Shown: positions 1 through 15,500, counted from the stretch's first letter. The stretch is DNA of 47,786 nt from Nemertoderma westbladi (GCA_032718475.1 JAUCBJ010002009.1:1-47786); one strand, 5' to 3'. A program made the numbers and translations. Notes: generated by a model not told the origin, from the sequence alone.

Positions 1-1812
1 ACCATAAAAAACTACGCAGGAAGTTACAAGCAGGAAGAAGAGAAGCTCATACAAAAAACTGAAAAAGAACCGTACTTTTGGTGGCGAAAACATTATTCCC
101 AACCACCATGTCCCGTCCCCTTAGACACCTGGGAAACACATTTCAGTAAACTTTTCGCAAATACTCAACCCTTGGTCGACGTTCAAGATATTATCGCTGA
201 TTCCGATGGAGAACATGATGAATTACCCTACAATGCACCATTCCTACCAGAAGAAGTAAGGAAAGAATTTATGAGCAAGCCCAATGGTAAATCAGGAGGC
301 CCAGACAGTCTTCCGTACGAACTACTGAAACAATCTCTTCCAATTACACTAAATTTCTGGGTACTATTATTCAACATATGTTTCTTTACAATAAATATTG
401 TAACCAGTTGGAAGTCAAGCATATGTAAAGTACTTTACAAGGGAAAAGGTACACGAAATGATCCAGACAACTATAGAGGGATTGCACTACTATGCAATAT
501 TTATAAAATTCTAACAAGCCTAATCGCCAAAAGACTTAGAGACTTTGTTATAGATAAAATACCCCGTGAACAATTTGGATTTTTGCCCGGTCGATCCACC
601 GCTCAACCCATTAAGCAACTAATAGACAGTATAATCTCCAGCATCCCGCACAAGAAGCCAGTCTATGCATGCTTCGTGGATTTCAGAAAAGCCTTCGATT
701 CTGTTTCAAGGGAAAGGTTAATCAACAAATTAAAGACCCAATTCAATATAAAAGGGCGTCTCCTACGATTTCTCAAACTTTTGCTCTCGACCAACTATAT
801 CCAGGTGTTCGATGGTCTCAGAAAAACAAACTTGATCGCCCAACTACGAGGGTTACTTCAGGGAGACTCACTGAGTCCGTTGCTTTTTATCCTATACATA
901 GCTGATATTGTAATCAAGATTAAAAATGCAGCAATTGCGATCGCAATTTTATTGTTTGCTGATGATTTGTTACTCTATTCTGAATCCAGGGAACCAATAC
1001 AAGCTGGTCTTAATGCTTTACTGGAATGGTCCATTGAAAACCACCTCTCTGTTAATTTAAAGAAAACGGCGATAATAAAGTTCCGGCGTGGCGGCAGGCT
1101 GTGCAAAAGCGACAAATTTACATATAACGGCGACATTGTTCCTATTGTTAACTCATATACATATCTAGGCGTCACATTTCAAACGACGTTAACTTTCACA
1201 AAACACATAATTAATGTCTGCTGCAAATCAATCGTTGCTATTCATAGCATTAAAAATCCAAGACTGTTATCCCTAAAAACAGCTCTAAAAATTTTCGATA
1301 TCAAGATACTACCAATAATGACATATAACCTAGACAAAATCTGGCCATACCTAACATCAAATCAACTACACAGGATCGACAAAGTAAAATCGTTTTACTT
1401 AAAGAAAGTGCTCAGTCTTCATAAATGTTCCAGAAACCGGCTAGTTTTGGCGCTGTGTATGGAAAATACTCTGGTAGAAGATATTATTATCAAATTAAGA
1501 CTACCCGAAACAGATGCCCTCGAACTATATAGAAAGAATGTTGACGCAAAAGTACAGGAGATATCTAATGAGTTCCTCTCAGGTCCAGGTTTTACTTCTA
1601 GGAGCTGGGTAGAACCAATGCAACACAACAGGCACGTCATTACAAGATTGGCTATACATGGCTTTCATTATAAACTATGTTGCACCGATGGCTATCATGA
1701 TCCTCTTGAAACTTGCATATGTAAACTCTGCGGGAACTCAGCACCACTCTACCACATATTATCTTGCCCCTCTAACCGGAAATCAATCTCAACGTGGGCG
1801 GAAGAAGAGTAG
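1..1812 (+). mobile_element. Non-LTR (LINE) retrotransposon, 3' part of the ORF with reverse transcriptase; 5' end outside window
   Basis: The frame is open from base 1 to the TAG at 1810-1812, about 603 codons, so it continues left of the window; a start at 172 would be arbitrary. It encodes a LINE-type reverse transcriptase that copies element RNA at a nicked target. Visible motifs in order: PNGKSGGPDSLP (N-terminal RT region), NYRGIALL, EQFGFLPGRSTAQ, ACFVDFRKAFDSV (first catalytic Asp), LRGLLQGDSLSPLLF, and LLFADDLLLY (catalytic DD, FADD instead of the usual YADD), then SYTYLGVTF. Near the C-terminus is a zinc-knuckle-like C-x2-C-x6-H-x4-C (CKLCGNSAPLYHILSC). The endonuclease expected upstream is not in the window. 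There are no internal stops or frameshifts, so the copy is young. I cannot assign the clade. It is in opposite orientation to the two host genes. Confidence 0.9.
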
Positions 1813-3577
1813 GAATCTTGAACATTTTAATTTATTTTAATGTATATTTATAATATATTGCTATATATTTTATGTATATTGTTATTTGCCAATATCACGG
1901 CGTAATTCATTCATTATATATAAAAAACTACGGAAAACGTGATTGTTTGCGAATTTTTGACAAAAGATCCAGTTAAATAATGAACTCTAGTTTTTATCTG
2001 ACTTCAATAAAATTTAACATGTTATATAAAGCTGAAAGAAAGCTTGAAAATTTGTCTTTAAATGTAATAATGAAACATCATAATCTGTAGATGTAGAGTT
2101 AACACACAGGAACAATTTATTTACCATTGCACTTCCCTTTGGGACCTAAAATGTAAAATGGAAAAAATATTAGCGATTGTGGTTACATGAAAAGTATCTC
2201 AATTCATCGAAAACTTTTGAAGATATGTGGTTTTGAAGTGCTTCGGATCGAGACAGAAAATCATAAATTGTCCCATCCTGTAAACCAGCTTATAGTCAGC
2301 ATTGCATATCATTGGTACCTCAGTGTGAAACAATAACAGTTCCTGAATCGCCTTTGAAAATGGTTTGTTTTGATGTATAATGTTCATATGCAGCATTTAT
2401 AATGTGTGTTTGGCATTTTCATTCGTACCATATAACGCCCCCCCACCTGTAACCGCCTGTAAGCGGCTCTCATTACATTTACATGGAAGGTTACAGGAAG
2501 ACAAAAGTTCCACGCCTATAACCAATTATCGTGGAAATTGTGTTAATATAATGGTTACCGGCAGTGGACAGAAAGGGACACGTAGCATATTTTTTTTACA
2601 GATCATATTTAAGTTCGGACAATACTCGCACTGGATTCTACAGACTCTCTGAGCTTTCAGAACATGCCGGAATATCATTGAAAAACTATACTTTTTACAA
2701 AAAAAATGACTCTACAGGTACTTTGGCCAGTGCAACCATTGTTTCCATCACCGAAATCCCCATCTTATGGCATACTTTTTACCAATTTTCATTTCAGACA
2801 CCTCAGGACGTTGAATTTAATATAACCATTTTAAAAGTGAAAGGGATTGTAAATATATTGATTAAGATACAACCTGGAATACAATGTTCATGCCATTGTC
2901 TGTTATTGAATAAATTATTAAAATTAATTTAACTGTACAAACTTCATTATCATTACGATATGGCACACTTTATAATTTGAAACCGGGGCTTTTTCTAGTG
3001 GAATAATAGTTAGTAAAAACGTTCTGGAACACACCACTGGGGGGTCGGAGTTCGTATTGCTATTGTAGATAAAGTCCTGAGCCGGTGTTGACACTTTCGG
3101 ACAGTTTTAGAAAACTCCCCCATGATGCCAGTTGGACATCAGTAGGAGTATTAATGACAACAATAATATCTACCCTATTAAGTTAATACATTTACTATAT
3201 ACGTCCACGTAAGATAAAATATATATTCCGGACCATAATAAGCCTATATTACAAATTTGATTCCCATTAATAAGAAGGAATGGATGCTTTTTACCCCAGA
3301 CCTGCTTCTAGTTTGTTACTTTTGTAGACTTCCCCCAGATTTTTTGAATTAAGCGATATAACTATTAATATTTACATTAAACATTACTGTTGTTTACGAT
3401 TCACACAAACACAACATATTCACGGATAATCAGGTATTTCGGTCAAATAATATAAAATGTTGTGGATATAAGACGACGGTATATACAATAAGAAATACGT
3501 TATGGGATTAAGTTTTCTCCAATCATGATAGATAATAGCAACATAAAAAATACTTCGATGCAAATTTTAAACCTAAA
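1813..3577. other. Intergenic stretch downstream of the retrotransposon and of the dynein gene; no gene seen
   Basis: About 1.76 kb of AT-rich sequence. The first ~110 bases are probably the retrotransposon 3' UTR and AT-rich tail. I see no ORF with recognisable protein features on either strand, and no convincing tRNA or tandem repeat. The right end should hold the 3' UTR and polyadenylation site of the minus-strand dynein gene. I did not find an unambiguous AATAAA on the minus strand close to its stop codon. Confidence 0.5.
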
Positions 3578-6500
3578 TTATTTGTCCTCGTCGCTGACTG
3601 GTAGAGTTACTTGGGGCACAGAACTTTCTTCCCTATGGACCTCTTTATTACTAGGAACTGCGTTTTCATTTTCTTTAACTTCGACTTGTTTGGTATTATC
3701 TTGTTGATACTCATGCTCCTCAATTTCTTTTATATCTTCCTCCGAGGGTTTACGATGTCTTAATGCACTTGTTGGACGTTCTTCTAACCTTTTATCATCA
3801 TCCAGAATCTGAACGGATCTTGGAACACCCCTAGCAGGTGGTCGAGCTAAAGCTTGCCCATTTGCAGAGTGCAAAGTTTCCGTATCGCCCGTGGTGGAGT
3901 CTAGGAATGTAGCCATCCGTTTCGGTTTAAATTTCACTCGCCTGGGAGTCCCATCCGGAGTCCCCGCATCCAGAATCATAGCTACTCCTGCTCTTATCAG
4001 CTCATCTCCGCTGATACCAGATATGTTGACTGTCAGGTCCACCACCCAGTGTTGGCGAGTGGAATTTGTGTACACATGGCAAATAAACTGGTTAGCATCA
4101 CCACGAGGGGTTTTCCTAATCTGTGAAGAAACAGGTCGAATGAAAATACTCGGAAGTCTAAACAAATTTTGTAACTTTGTTGCAGGAATCATGCATTCGT
4201 TCGGAATGTTCCATGCTGCTCCTATTAAGTATATATTTGCTAAATATATCCCTGAAGTTTCTGTTATTTCGCAATTATCATCTGTCATTGATGTTGAAAC
4301 TTCACAAGCAAATTCTAATTCATCTTGTAGACAACCCAACTCTATTGACTTCTCGTGTTTTAATGCCATTAGGAATCCTTTAGGGTTGACTAATCCACCA
4401 AGCCACACTTTCTTTATGCGACATCGTTTTGTCTCATGGTGGGTGTCTGTTATTCTAGGAACCACACCTTGCTTCACCCAGTGATATAGTTGCCTGTAAC
4501 GAGATTCTAGTTGCTCTAAGAAACTGATAAGGACGTGAGTGCATGGTGTTTGTGTGGGATGAGTCCATGCTGTTGGCACTAAGTCTTGGGCCAGGGTGTT
4601 TGCAATATCTATTAGAGAAACTGGGATTGTTCCTACACCAGCTAGTAAGTAGTGGTGCAGCTGGTGAACACACTCACGGATGTGGCATATCTGCATGTTG
4701 AACCACTGGCACTCCTGAAGAATCACAAATGATAAAATTTCTGGTGTTTCCACTTGATGACTACCCGTTGAGCTGCTCATCCGTGATGGTGGGTGATATG
4801 GGAATGTAAATTGTCTGGCATCGAATCCTGAAGGTTCTCCAACTTTAAGCAATGGTGGCAATCTCTCAAGGCATATCTCAATGCTCAAACGGACCCGACT
4901 TACATTTACTTGTTGCCCTTTATCAGATATTATCTCAGGACCATTTCTAAGCCAATCGAAAAGGTTATCAAGACCAACCATAAACTCAATGCTGTTCGCC
5001 TCATTGGAACGTTTATCTATGTTAGGGTGTAAACCCAACAGCACTGAAGACGAACGTTGTTGGCTAAATTTCTCCGACAACCAAACAGCCCAAAATGTAG
5101 GTTGAACATCAATAGGTGGCAATGGAACACTCGTTTTATCTGTGGTTCCACTTAAATATGTTCTAAATATTTTGTCTGCTGTTACTTGTAAGGCATCTTT
5201 GTCGGAAATATTTGTAACAACATTTGAATATATGTACTCAGTTGCATATACAGTTAACGTTTTGCATGTAATCTCATTTTGATTGCGTAAGAATTCAAAT
5301 GCATCAACTAATTGGGTTTGGTTGAGCGTATACCATTGTGTCATGCCAGGTCCAGGGAAGCATTGTCTTGCTACCAAATACCCATGTAAAATTACACAAG
5401 CAAAAAACGCACTTCTTTGCATATTATTAAAAATTTCCGCACTTGTTAAAATATCTTTTGGTATTAGACGTAATGTTGAAATTATCGAATCCTTAACAGC
5501 ATACACCAATGTTCCATCTGTGAAACGTCTCATTTGTGGGTGCATTTCAGATACATTTTCATCCATAGATGGAATTATATCCCAAGATACTGGTTGCAAA
5601 ACCTGTTTTAATACTTTAGGCATATTTGGGCAGTTCCCACCGACGAGCCATATCGTTAATTTTGAAGCACCATTGTTATTATCAGTATCACATTGTATTG
5701 ATGAAATCAGCCGGCCTAAAGGATCATAGGAGTTCTGATCAAAATGATGAATATTGTTTAAAATTACCCAACCACCTGTTTTGATGCAACCATGCAGTGT
5801 GGATTTCACATCTGTCAACTTCTTTTCACTTAAGTTCAATGTTACATGACAAATGCTATTGGCATCTGCCAATGACTGAAGCATTGATGATGCATTTTCG
5901 CTGCTAATGAGACTTGATATTAGTGATTTTACACTGTCACCTGAATGTGATGGGACCAATAAAAACATACCAGGACATCCAATGTTCATTAAGAGTTCCA
6001 AATCAGACCAGTGCGGTTTCAAATTTAAGTCAATATTTCGCGCCAAATGTTTAGTTGAGTATTTGCTGAGTGATACTGGAAGTCTGTCAGCTCTCAACAT
6101 CCTTAAAATTAGAAGTTGATGAAATTCAGACAATTCGGGTTGTCCTGAAGATTTGCTTATCCAAGGAATAGGTTCCTTCTCAGGTGCTCTTGATGTGTAC
6201 CATTTTTCCCATTTTTCTGAATTCGAAGCGATTTGCACACAAAGACTGTCCAAAGGCCCAGGCAATATTGATAACGCCAAAATATCATCAAACTTGTGAG
6301 CGGGTAAAAAGGCTGGTGGATTGAGATCACAGTCAAAATCAGACAAGTTTAGATTAATGTTTTCTAGTCCGGGATTGCCTTGCATTAGTAGAGCGAGTTC
6401 TTCATCTGTAGCAACATCATCTTTAAGCAGAGCGACTGATAACAAAGTCACTAATAATAAGCGATGCTCATCAAGAATGCATTGTTTGATGTGGTGTAGG

Positions 6501-9500
6501 AAATTTTCGGTAAATTTGTTAACTATGTCTTCAATATTTTCTGCTGCCACACCAATAAAATTGAAATCTGTACTAGGTTCCGGTAAATAGGACATATAAT
6601 CAATACCTTCTTCATTGTTCAGCTGCTTACAAAATTCATTAACAGCATCATTACTGGCTGGATCTAAATCATCGTTATGGGCTTCCCCTATAGATTTATA
6701 TAATATGATGATTAATAAATTAAAATTAAAGATATAATGAGGATTTAGGACTTCCAGACTTTGGAGGACAGAGTACAGACATGAAGCTCTCCTCGCTATA
6801 GGTAGAAATTCAGAAATCATTTCATTTAATCTAGACTGTGTAACTTCCAATTCCTCTAATCGACGAGATATAATTTCCATATGTGAAAAAACCTCGGCCA
6901 CATTTCCTGTCTCCTGACAAATTTTGTTGCTGGACAGTTGACCCATTTGCTCCATTATTTTCATGTCTATTCTCTGCAATACTTTTTTATGGTAGAATAT
7001 CCCTAGTTGCACCTTTTTAATTTCATAGTAAAGTTCTGAGTGTATTCGCATCATAGCTATCTTCAATACTTTCTCCTTAATGTTGTCTGGAGTTAGAGTA
7101 TGGTTAATGATTGTAAGAGCACTGGCAATGAAAGGCTGGAATCGTGCCCTACAATCTTGGGTATGTAATGTCAGTGCAAACTCATTCGTGCAATAAAGTC
7201 TTCTGTTGCCGAATTCTATCATTTGCATATCATCTTGCAATGAACTGCTGTCATCATGGTTATTTAGATCATCAAATGAACGATTAAAACAATTATAAAC
7301 TATAGGGTAAACTACAGAATCAACTTTCTCATCACTATCATGAAGGTACAGCATTTTCTTCATACGAATGCCTTGTTCAATATTAGCAATTATCACAGGA
7401 TCTCTTCTGGCCTGCATATTTACTTTGATAACATTTGAATTTTCCAGATTGCCTTCATTGTTAGGATCAACCAATAGAAGACCTTTAAATTGCATAGTCT
7501 CCATTATTGTTCTGTTCTCTATTTGGAATGTGTCATACCCCTTAACTACCCACATGTCCACTAATTCTTCCCCAGCTATTAATTTTACAAGTGACCTAAT
7601 GTAAGCCCTATAGCCATTGCTGTATACATATGACAGCTCTTTAGATATGTCAGGTCTTTGAAGTTCCTGATTTTGAGATTCATTATCTTCTTCAAGGTCT
7701 GTTCTATTCTCGTCCCTTTTTGGGCTATGCTTTTGTGATTGTCCACCATCATTTTCGTTAAGATTTCTTTCTTTTTGGTTCTCATTATCACCATCATTAG
7801 AAACATAATCCTGATCTTTATCTAATTTTGCATTGTCTCTTGACCATTTCTTTAGAAATGGGATAGACCAGTCCACAATTCTACCCTTCATTGGGTCTAT
7901 ATGGTCAATGACTAATGGAATTCCTCTCTCTTGCAAGCAGTGAGGCCAATGTATGGTTAGCATCAAGCATCGAAATGCTGAGTCATATGGACCTAGATAA
8001 ATAGCAAAGGCACTGGCAATAGCTATTCCACCCGGTATAGCTTGCTCCCTTTCTTGTAAAGACTCATACACCTGGGCACAAAGATCGTGTTGACTGTGTA
8101 AAAGATTACTAAATTCTCTCGCTGCATCAAGATTTTTCTGCAGTTCTTCAGTTTGGCGCTTCTGTTTAGCCCTGTCTACAGTTGCTTCTTCATAACCACC
8201 TGCTAAATCATTGAGACGGGCATCAAGTGTCACTCTCCTTGCATCTAAACCTATCTGGCGTTGTACAGATAATTTGATATAATTGGTTGTGACCTCTACC
8301 TTGGTAATTAGGGGTTTTATTTTCTGCACCTGTAACTTGTGATATTTTACAACATTAATTAACCACTGACATAGAAAACCTGCTGACTCATTATCACATT
8401 TTGACTTTACTATATCTGGTACAAAGTCTGGTTTTTTGGTATAATTTGATTCTATTAGAGAAATTGTTGAATTTTCAATTTCAACCTGGTCGAAATGCAT
8501 AAGTTCCTCTTTGAAATGATCAAGATTTGCCATTTGTCGTTTTGCTCCTTTTGCCCAAGTTGTATCTGCACTTGGAGACTTAACAATCATAATGATTCCT
8601 GCCATAACTTCAGCCACAAGTGGATCGGGTTTTTGTAACGATTTTATTTCTGCCAATAGGTTTGTATTCAATGATCTGACCACTTGTTTAGTTTCATTAT
8701 TTAATTTATTTGCTTGATATGTGGCTCTTTGTAATGCCATTTCATATTCTGGAAGCATTTTCTTAAGATGCGATGTTTTATGAATTTGATTGTTTACTGC
8801 TTCTAATTGCTTTTCAGCAATAGCATTATCTTGTCCGATTTGTGATAATAACGCATCCGTTGCCTTATGTTTTTCCTCTAATACAGAGCACTCATGCTTT
8901 AATTTCTTTTCTAATTTATCAGTTTCTTGCATTGTTTTTTCAATGTTTGCAAGTGCTTGTGAGGTATTATCGTGCTCGGCATTGATTGTTGTAAAACGTT
9001 CTTGTACAAAATGTAGAAAACATTCTACGAATTTTTCAAATGTTGTGTTTGTAAGGTTCCGGTATTCCCCTGAAGATTTCTCTTGGCCATCCTGTTGCCG
9101 AATAGCCAAATGCATTGATGCCAACATATGACTTAGGTTTTCATCATTCAAATAGATGTTCGCATTTTGAACTAACTCACTGTGCCTCCAATGAGGAAAC
9201 ATTATTATGTTTAAGTGTCTCATCAATGCTGGGAATTCTCTGAACCTCGCTTGAAATGTTTCATCTGCCATTTCAAATGTTAATATTAACCTAAATTTAT
9301 TTATGACATTTGTTAAGAAGAAATCCCAAGCTACATCTCTTGAAAACTTTAAACCAGCATTCACAACTTCACTTCTTATTGAATTAATGACAGATGTTTT
9401 ATCTTCGTCAGAAAACAAGCTTTCTACACTTCCTGAAACCAAAAGCTCACTTAACAGAGTTAAACAGTCATCACTTAACAACTCTTCATTACCTAGTAAA

Positions 9501-12500
9501 AATACAAGTTTCTCACCTCCCACGCCAGCCCTAATGAATCCATCAAGCAATTCTTCTTTAAATTGATTTATTGTATAATCAACTGAGGATGTTGCAGGTG
9601 ATGGAGTTACCCGAAAAACTGTTGCCCCAGTCAAGTGTGCCGCAATGAATACCTCGTTAACTACTTGACCTGGTGATCCATTACCTATCAACACAGCATG
9701 TCCAGTTGATGGTGGTGAATGTAGTATACGAGCTATACGAAAAAGTTCTTCCATTGTTGATCTGTAAGGGCTTAATCGAATTGGTGGCTTATCCCTCATG
9801 TATTCTTCGCAACTTTCAAGAACAATATCTCTTAGACTGTCTGTTTCGAAATACGGACTGTAGTAATCTGTGGGATTTTTCATTGAAGGATCACCAGCTA
9901 CTACTAAGCCTGAATCTTCGTGCCGCATGCTACAGTACACTGGTTTCATTTCATCTTCCACAATATGCAACAGCTCATCCGATTCAAACTGTTTTCTGCA
10001 TGCAGTAATAAATGTTTTCTCAAACCTATCATGGTCAATGTATGAAGCCAGGCGCCTCCCAAGTACCCAAAAACATTCATGTCTCCATAACATCATAAAA
10101 TCATTCTTTGAGCAACTTTGGGTTAGGGAAAGACATAGATTTCGTGAGATTGTCATTAAATCCCTCATAGTGAAAATGTAATGACATCTTTCAGGTGTTA
10201 GTAAGAACATTTTCTGGAGTTTTTGCAAAATTTCGATAGTAATCAACATAGTTGTGTTTATTAATGATTGCATTTCTAAACCTGGACTTGTGCCTGGTAC
10301 CATTGTTTGAACAACCCGTGAAACACGTCTTCCTTTTGTTTTTTTGTCATGACCAATGAAGTGGGTTAAGAGCAATGTTGAAAAGATTCCATGCATATCT
10401 TGGATATCGGGATCAGGAACAGCCAATATTGTAAAGTGATTCGCTAACCTTGGATTTATTGAACTACTCCATGATGTGCCACTCATTGCCTTTGGGTTAA
10501 TTGTTACAATATAGTTACATTTTTCGACTTTGTGCCAATTCATACTAACTGGATCATGAAAACCTCCAGCATCAATGTGTTGGCGAACAAATTCACATAC
10601 ATTTTGATTGTTCATAATGTGATCGACTTTGCTCAGGTTTAGGTCATCTAAAAATATTATGAGTTTCTTGTTGTTTTGAGGGACGTAAACTGGTCCATGT
10701 TTCCACTCCAAATTCTTGTCCATTTGCTTCCAAAGCTGTTCTGAGTCAGTAAACTTGTTGCAGTTATGTACAGTCGAAGTGAATTCGGAAACCTTTGAAT
10801 TCCATACATGTCTCAATTTTTCCATTACAATTTGGGTTTTGCCACAACCCCAATCTCCTATGAGCATAACTGGTTTTCTGGCTTCAGCTAGAAGCTCCAT
10901 AATACAACTGATTTGATATGAATGTGCTGTGTGAACAAATGCATTGATGGGAATTTTTGAATGGCTCTCGGCGGTGTACATTGGGGTAATGTCTTCCCAT
11001 CTCACCCAATCATATGTTTCACTGTCTACAAAATAATCCCAAACACTGCCATCTTCTGGAAATCTACAATAACGCCCCCACTCCTGCCGCCAGTATTGAC
11101 TAAACTGATAGCGAAATTGTGGTTTTAAGTTTCCACCAAATGCCCATATGCAGGCAATATTGAAGTATCTCTCAAATTCTTCATCTGCAAGGTCATGTTT
11201 ACCTTTCAACATGCCAGCGAGCAGACTTGTAAGTGTAGATATGATGTTTTCATCAGTGACAGGGATGATTTGGCTCATAGCTGGCGACAGTAAATCAGTA
11301 GCACCTGTCAGAGCATTTTTCATGTTGTTGTGCAAATAGTCAAACACTGATTGCAAGTAGATATCAGCATAAATTTGTATTAAATTTGATTGGGGGTGTG
11401 AAAATTCTTTGATCCATTTCTTAAACAACAGCTCCCAATTGACATCAATTTTCGTCATACATATAACTGGGAGATGACACAGAATAGATGGAGTCATTTG
11501 AGACAAATTTTCAATCTCCCAAATGATTTCAACATTTTCATTTATTTTAACATTTTCATTATTTCCCAGAACCACAGAATTATTGTGATGGAGTATGCTT
11601 CCAAATGTTTCCATTTGTCGAGGGTCAATTGACCCATCAATTGTAAACATCGCAATACTTTGACTATTATTGTGTGTTATGTTATTCTTTAAAGCATTGG
11701 TAAAAATGCCATCTCTCCATACTAATGTTTTATAATGTCTATAGCCCAAAAACATATAGGAATCAAGTGCTTGAGGAAAAATTCTATCATGTGTAACTTG
11801 TGTCCCAACTCTATTTAAATAATGTTTGTAACACTTTATAAGAGTGGACTTTCCTGTTGAAGGATGTCCTGTGATTATGCAGACTTTATGTAGATTCATA
11901 AAGGAAATTACACTTTCAAGTTTTGTTTTGAAATTTATTCCTGCAATTAGACCACATTCTTCAATAGTTCCAGATATAACATCAGATGAATTCTGCATGG
12001 CTGGACTTGATGAGGTTGTCCCTTCTGGCGAAAGGCTTCTGCATTCAGCAATAGGTGTTAGTCTGGGTGGTGATACCATTTCTGTATCTACACCTGTAAA
12101 CGTGTCTGAAAGCAATGTCAAAAATAAAGAAACTTCACTGCCCGATAAACCTCCTATAAATATAACCTTCAATGCTTTTACTGTTGCTTGACTTTCAATG
12201 TGTATAAGATCTTCAGGAACTTTTGACATATAATCTTCCATCTTCATATGTTCCAGAGACAACAAAATAGATAATTGCCTTCCGGCTTCTTTGCCTACCT
12301 GAATAAATGTTGGTAATGTCCATCCCGTGGCAGTTACTTCAATACCAACGTAGGCCTTATTCGGAATTGCTTGAATGGTTCCAAAAATCTGCTCACATGT
12401 TTCCTTCATTATTTTTAATTTCCTTGAAATTGTTTGGGCATGAAAGAAACCTTCCTTTACAAGTAAAGTTTCCAAAACCACACAAGAATCGAGAGATGGT

Positions 12501-15500
12501 ATTGTAATTTGGCGGAAAATTGTAAGTAAATTCGATGGTATACGTGTTGATGATGAAGGGACAACAATTGAACAATCTGGGTCATGTTCTGAGATATTTA
12601 TGTGTGAATTGATAGTACAGTGAATAGCTGCACGTTTATCTAATGGAATTTGTAGACCATGAACATAAAACGACTCTCTGCCTGATCTCTTAGCTTCCAA
12701 TAACAAATTAAATAACTCAGTGCATACACTCTGAGTTTGATGTGAGAGATTTGTAATATTGTTGATAAGGACCCAAGCCCCTGTGTAGCCTAGTCCTTGA
12801 ACAATGTCAGTTATAAGTTGCAAGTCCATTGAGTGGGATCCATCATAATGGAATAGAAGCTGACCAAGCATTGAACTAAGCATGATTACGGTCTCCCTTC
12901 TTCCTGATCCATCTGGCCCGATACAGATAGATCCCAGGTTTGAGTTTATAGATAGTAAACCGCTGAGTAATGCCCTGTTACCTAGACTGGTTGTTACCAG
13001 ATGCTTACAAGAATTCCCCTGATATTCCCATGAATATTCTAAGTGGTTTTCGAGTAAACTGACAACTACTTCACCTTCATCTGTGAGAGAATACTGGATA
13101 GCAGCCTGCAATTCAAATTGGTCATGATTTTTTGCATTCTCTTTATTCCATGTTTTCTGCATCAACTCCCAGAATTGATAAAAAATAATAAATACAGATG
13201 TCATTTTCTCTAATTGACTTTTATTAACGAAGCAGGCTCGATTATTATCTTTGTCACCAATACTATCATCTTCACCATCTATGTTTTCATCTTTGAAAAG
13301 ATCTAATGGTGATTCTATTAACATAGTTGACCCTCGTTTTCTTAATGATTCCTGTGGTGGCTGCTCATCCTCAAAGTCACTCTTTCCTTCTACGTACAGT
13401 TTTGGTGCATCATGTTGTGCAGGAGTTGCTATTGGTTCAGATTCATGTATCTCTGTGTGTCTCTCTTCAGATTTCGGGGTATTTTGTTGTATGATGCTGG
13501 TCTCTAATTCACGGATTTCGCATCTCATTTTAAATATTGTATTAGAAATAGTTGATATAATATCATTCAATTTCGCTTTAAAAGAACTCATCGACTGAGT
13601 TGAGAGTGCTTCTGCTAACAGGTTCGATAAATGTATTCTCACTTGTAAACATGTAATTTCTGTTGAGAAAGATAAAAGGTTTGGTGTGTGTATTAGTTGT
13701 GGAAATGCAGACGTAAGGTTGTTGTCGGATTTAGGGTACATGAGGTTTTGTTGGTAGTCCCAATTAATATTTTCCATGACTTTACTAGCTTCGGCAAACT
13801 CACTTTGTAAGGTATCCTTTATTGTTGCATCCAATTCCAGCATCCACTTTTCTATTCGTTTTTCGCAAAAAACCGGTTGGGAAAGAGAAAGCAATTCAGA
13901 TGAATCGCTGAACACACCTGAAATACGAGTTGCTTCTTCATCTATGTCAATCTCTAGATGACACACATTAGGGAAAACTTTATAGATCAGTTTATTTATT
14001 TCCTCTGGGTAATGAGAATTACAGACAAGTTGTAAGATATCTTCTTTAGCCAAGAAATACAACCGTGGAAATGTCATACATTGATTATTAAGTGACTTAA
14101 TCAAACCACGCCTGCAGTAGTCTAAATTTGTTATCATTTTTTCAAACACTTCAGGCATTGCCTTTCTTGAACAACAACTTAATACATTTGGGTTTTTTTC
14201 TGTGGATTTCATAATAATTCGGAAATCGCGATTAATTCGACTGAAGAGTTGATGCTCTGCATTTAAATTTGCATCCATGTTATCATTGTCAGAAAATATT
14301 CTTTCCATAAGACACCACATATTCTGAACAGACTCCCACAGACGAAGCACTTGCTCAATAAGCCTCAACTTTTTCTGCCACTTGGCAATTTCATCCAAAA
14401 AAGAACTAGCTTTGCTTTCATTTTGTAGAGATGAAAGCATTATTTGGTGATTATCTATATCTTCTAAAATACTTAGGGGGTTTTCCAACAGGTGTATCAG
14501 AGTTAAATCTTGGGCTTGGTTCAACATTGAAGTAGGTAAAGAAATTACGCTAGCTCTTCTTCTGCTAAGACTGGTTGTTGTAGACATTCGGCTTGCAGAA
14601 GAAATCCTACTCAAAGCAGGAGCTTGTTCGCCATCAACCTGCGACATGTTGTATGAATATGGCTTTAAACTAAATACCTTGCTCAACCACACCTCTTCAT
14701 AATTGCTGAGAATGTTTTCAATGTATAAATCTTGAATTGCTCGTTCCACTATTTGATGAACACCATCTTCATGGGCTAGAATATCCATATCCATAAGTTC
14801 ACCAAATGACATGCTTTTCAGTTTTTGTGTATCAATTGTGATTTTTCCACCAACAGCTCGGAATAGTTGCTTCCAGTGTCTACTTCTCATTGCAGGATTA
14901 CCTAAATCATTAACAAGAGGAAGGAATGCATTGACATGAGAGAGATCATGCAATAAGCCAATGTGAACATCCCATTTGTAAGTCAAATCTGACATGCCAA
15001 TCAATCTTGTTTTCATTCTGTCACATTCACTAGCAATTTGTTTGCTATCCATCCCATGCCATAGTTGAGACTTGCCATGATCAATTAGTTCTTTAATTTC
15101 TCCAGCAATTTTCCATATCTCTTGGAGCATTTCCAACTCAGTTCGGCATTTTGGTAACATATCAAAATCGATTACACCCATTTGAAGTAAGTCCTGGAGT
15201 TCAACTAGATTCATTGCCTTATTTTCCAGCAACTCTAATTTATTAAAAAACACCATTATGGGTCCCATAATATATTGGGCATCATTCTCTTTTGCATACA
15301 CATTTGAAGAAGTAATTTCAAACTGCAGATGGTCAATTTCTTGTCCAAATACAGCGAGATAGTTTGTAATCAACTCGCTTTGCTCTTGAATGCTTGGTGC
15401 AAGTCTTTGTTTTGCAAGTGATACTCTTGTTTTCAGACTTGCCCATCTTCCTGGCATTGTTTTATATTGATCAAGAATTATTTTTGGCAATGACACCGAA

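Noticed and set aside
2199-2932. Several 65-122 codon ORFs between the retrotransposon and the dynein gene
   Set aside because: They overlap each other on both strands, are rich in Phe/Ile/Lys/Asn as expected from AT-rich DNA, and show no domain or splice support.
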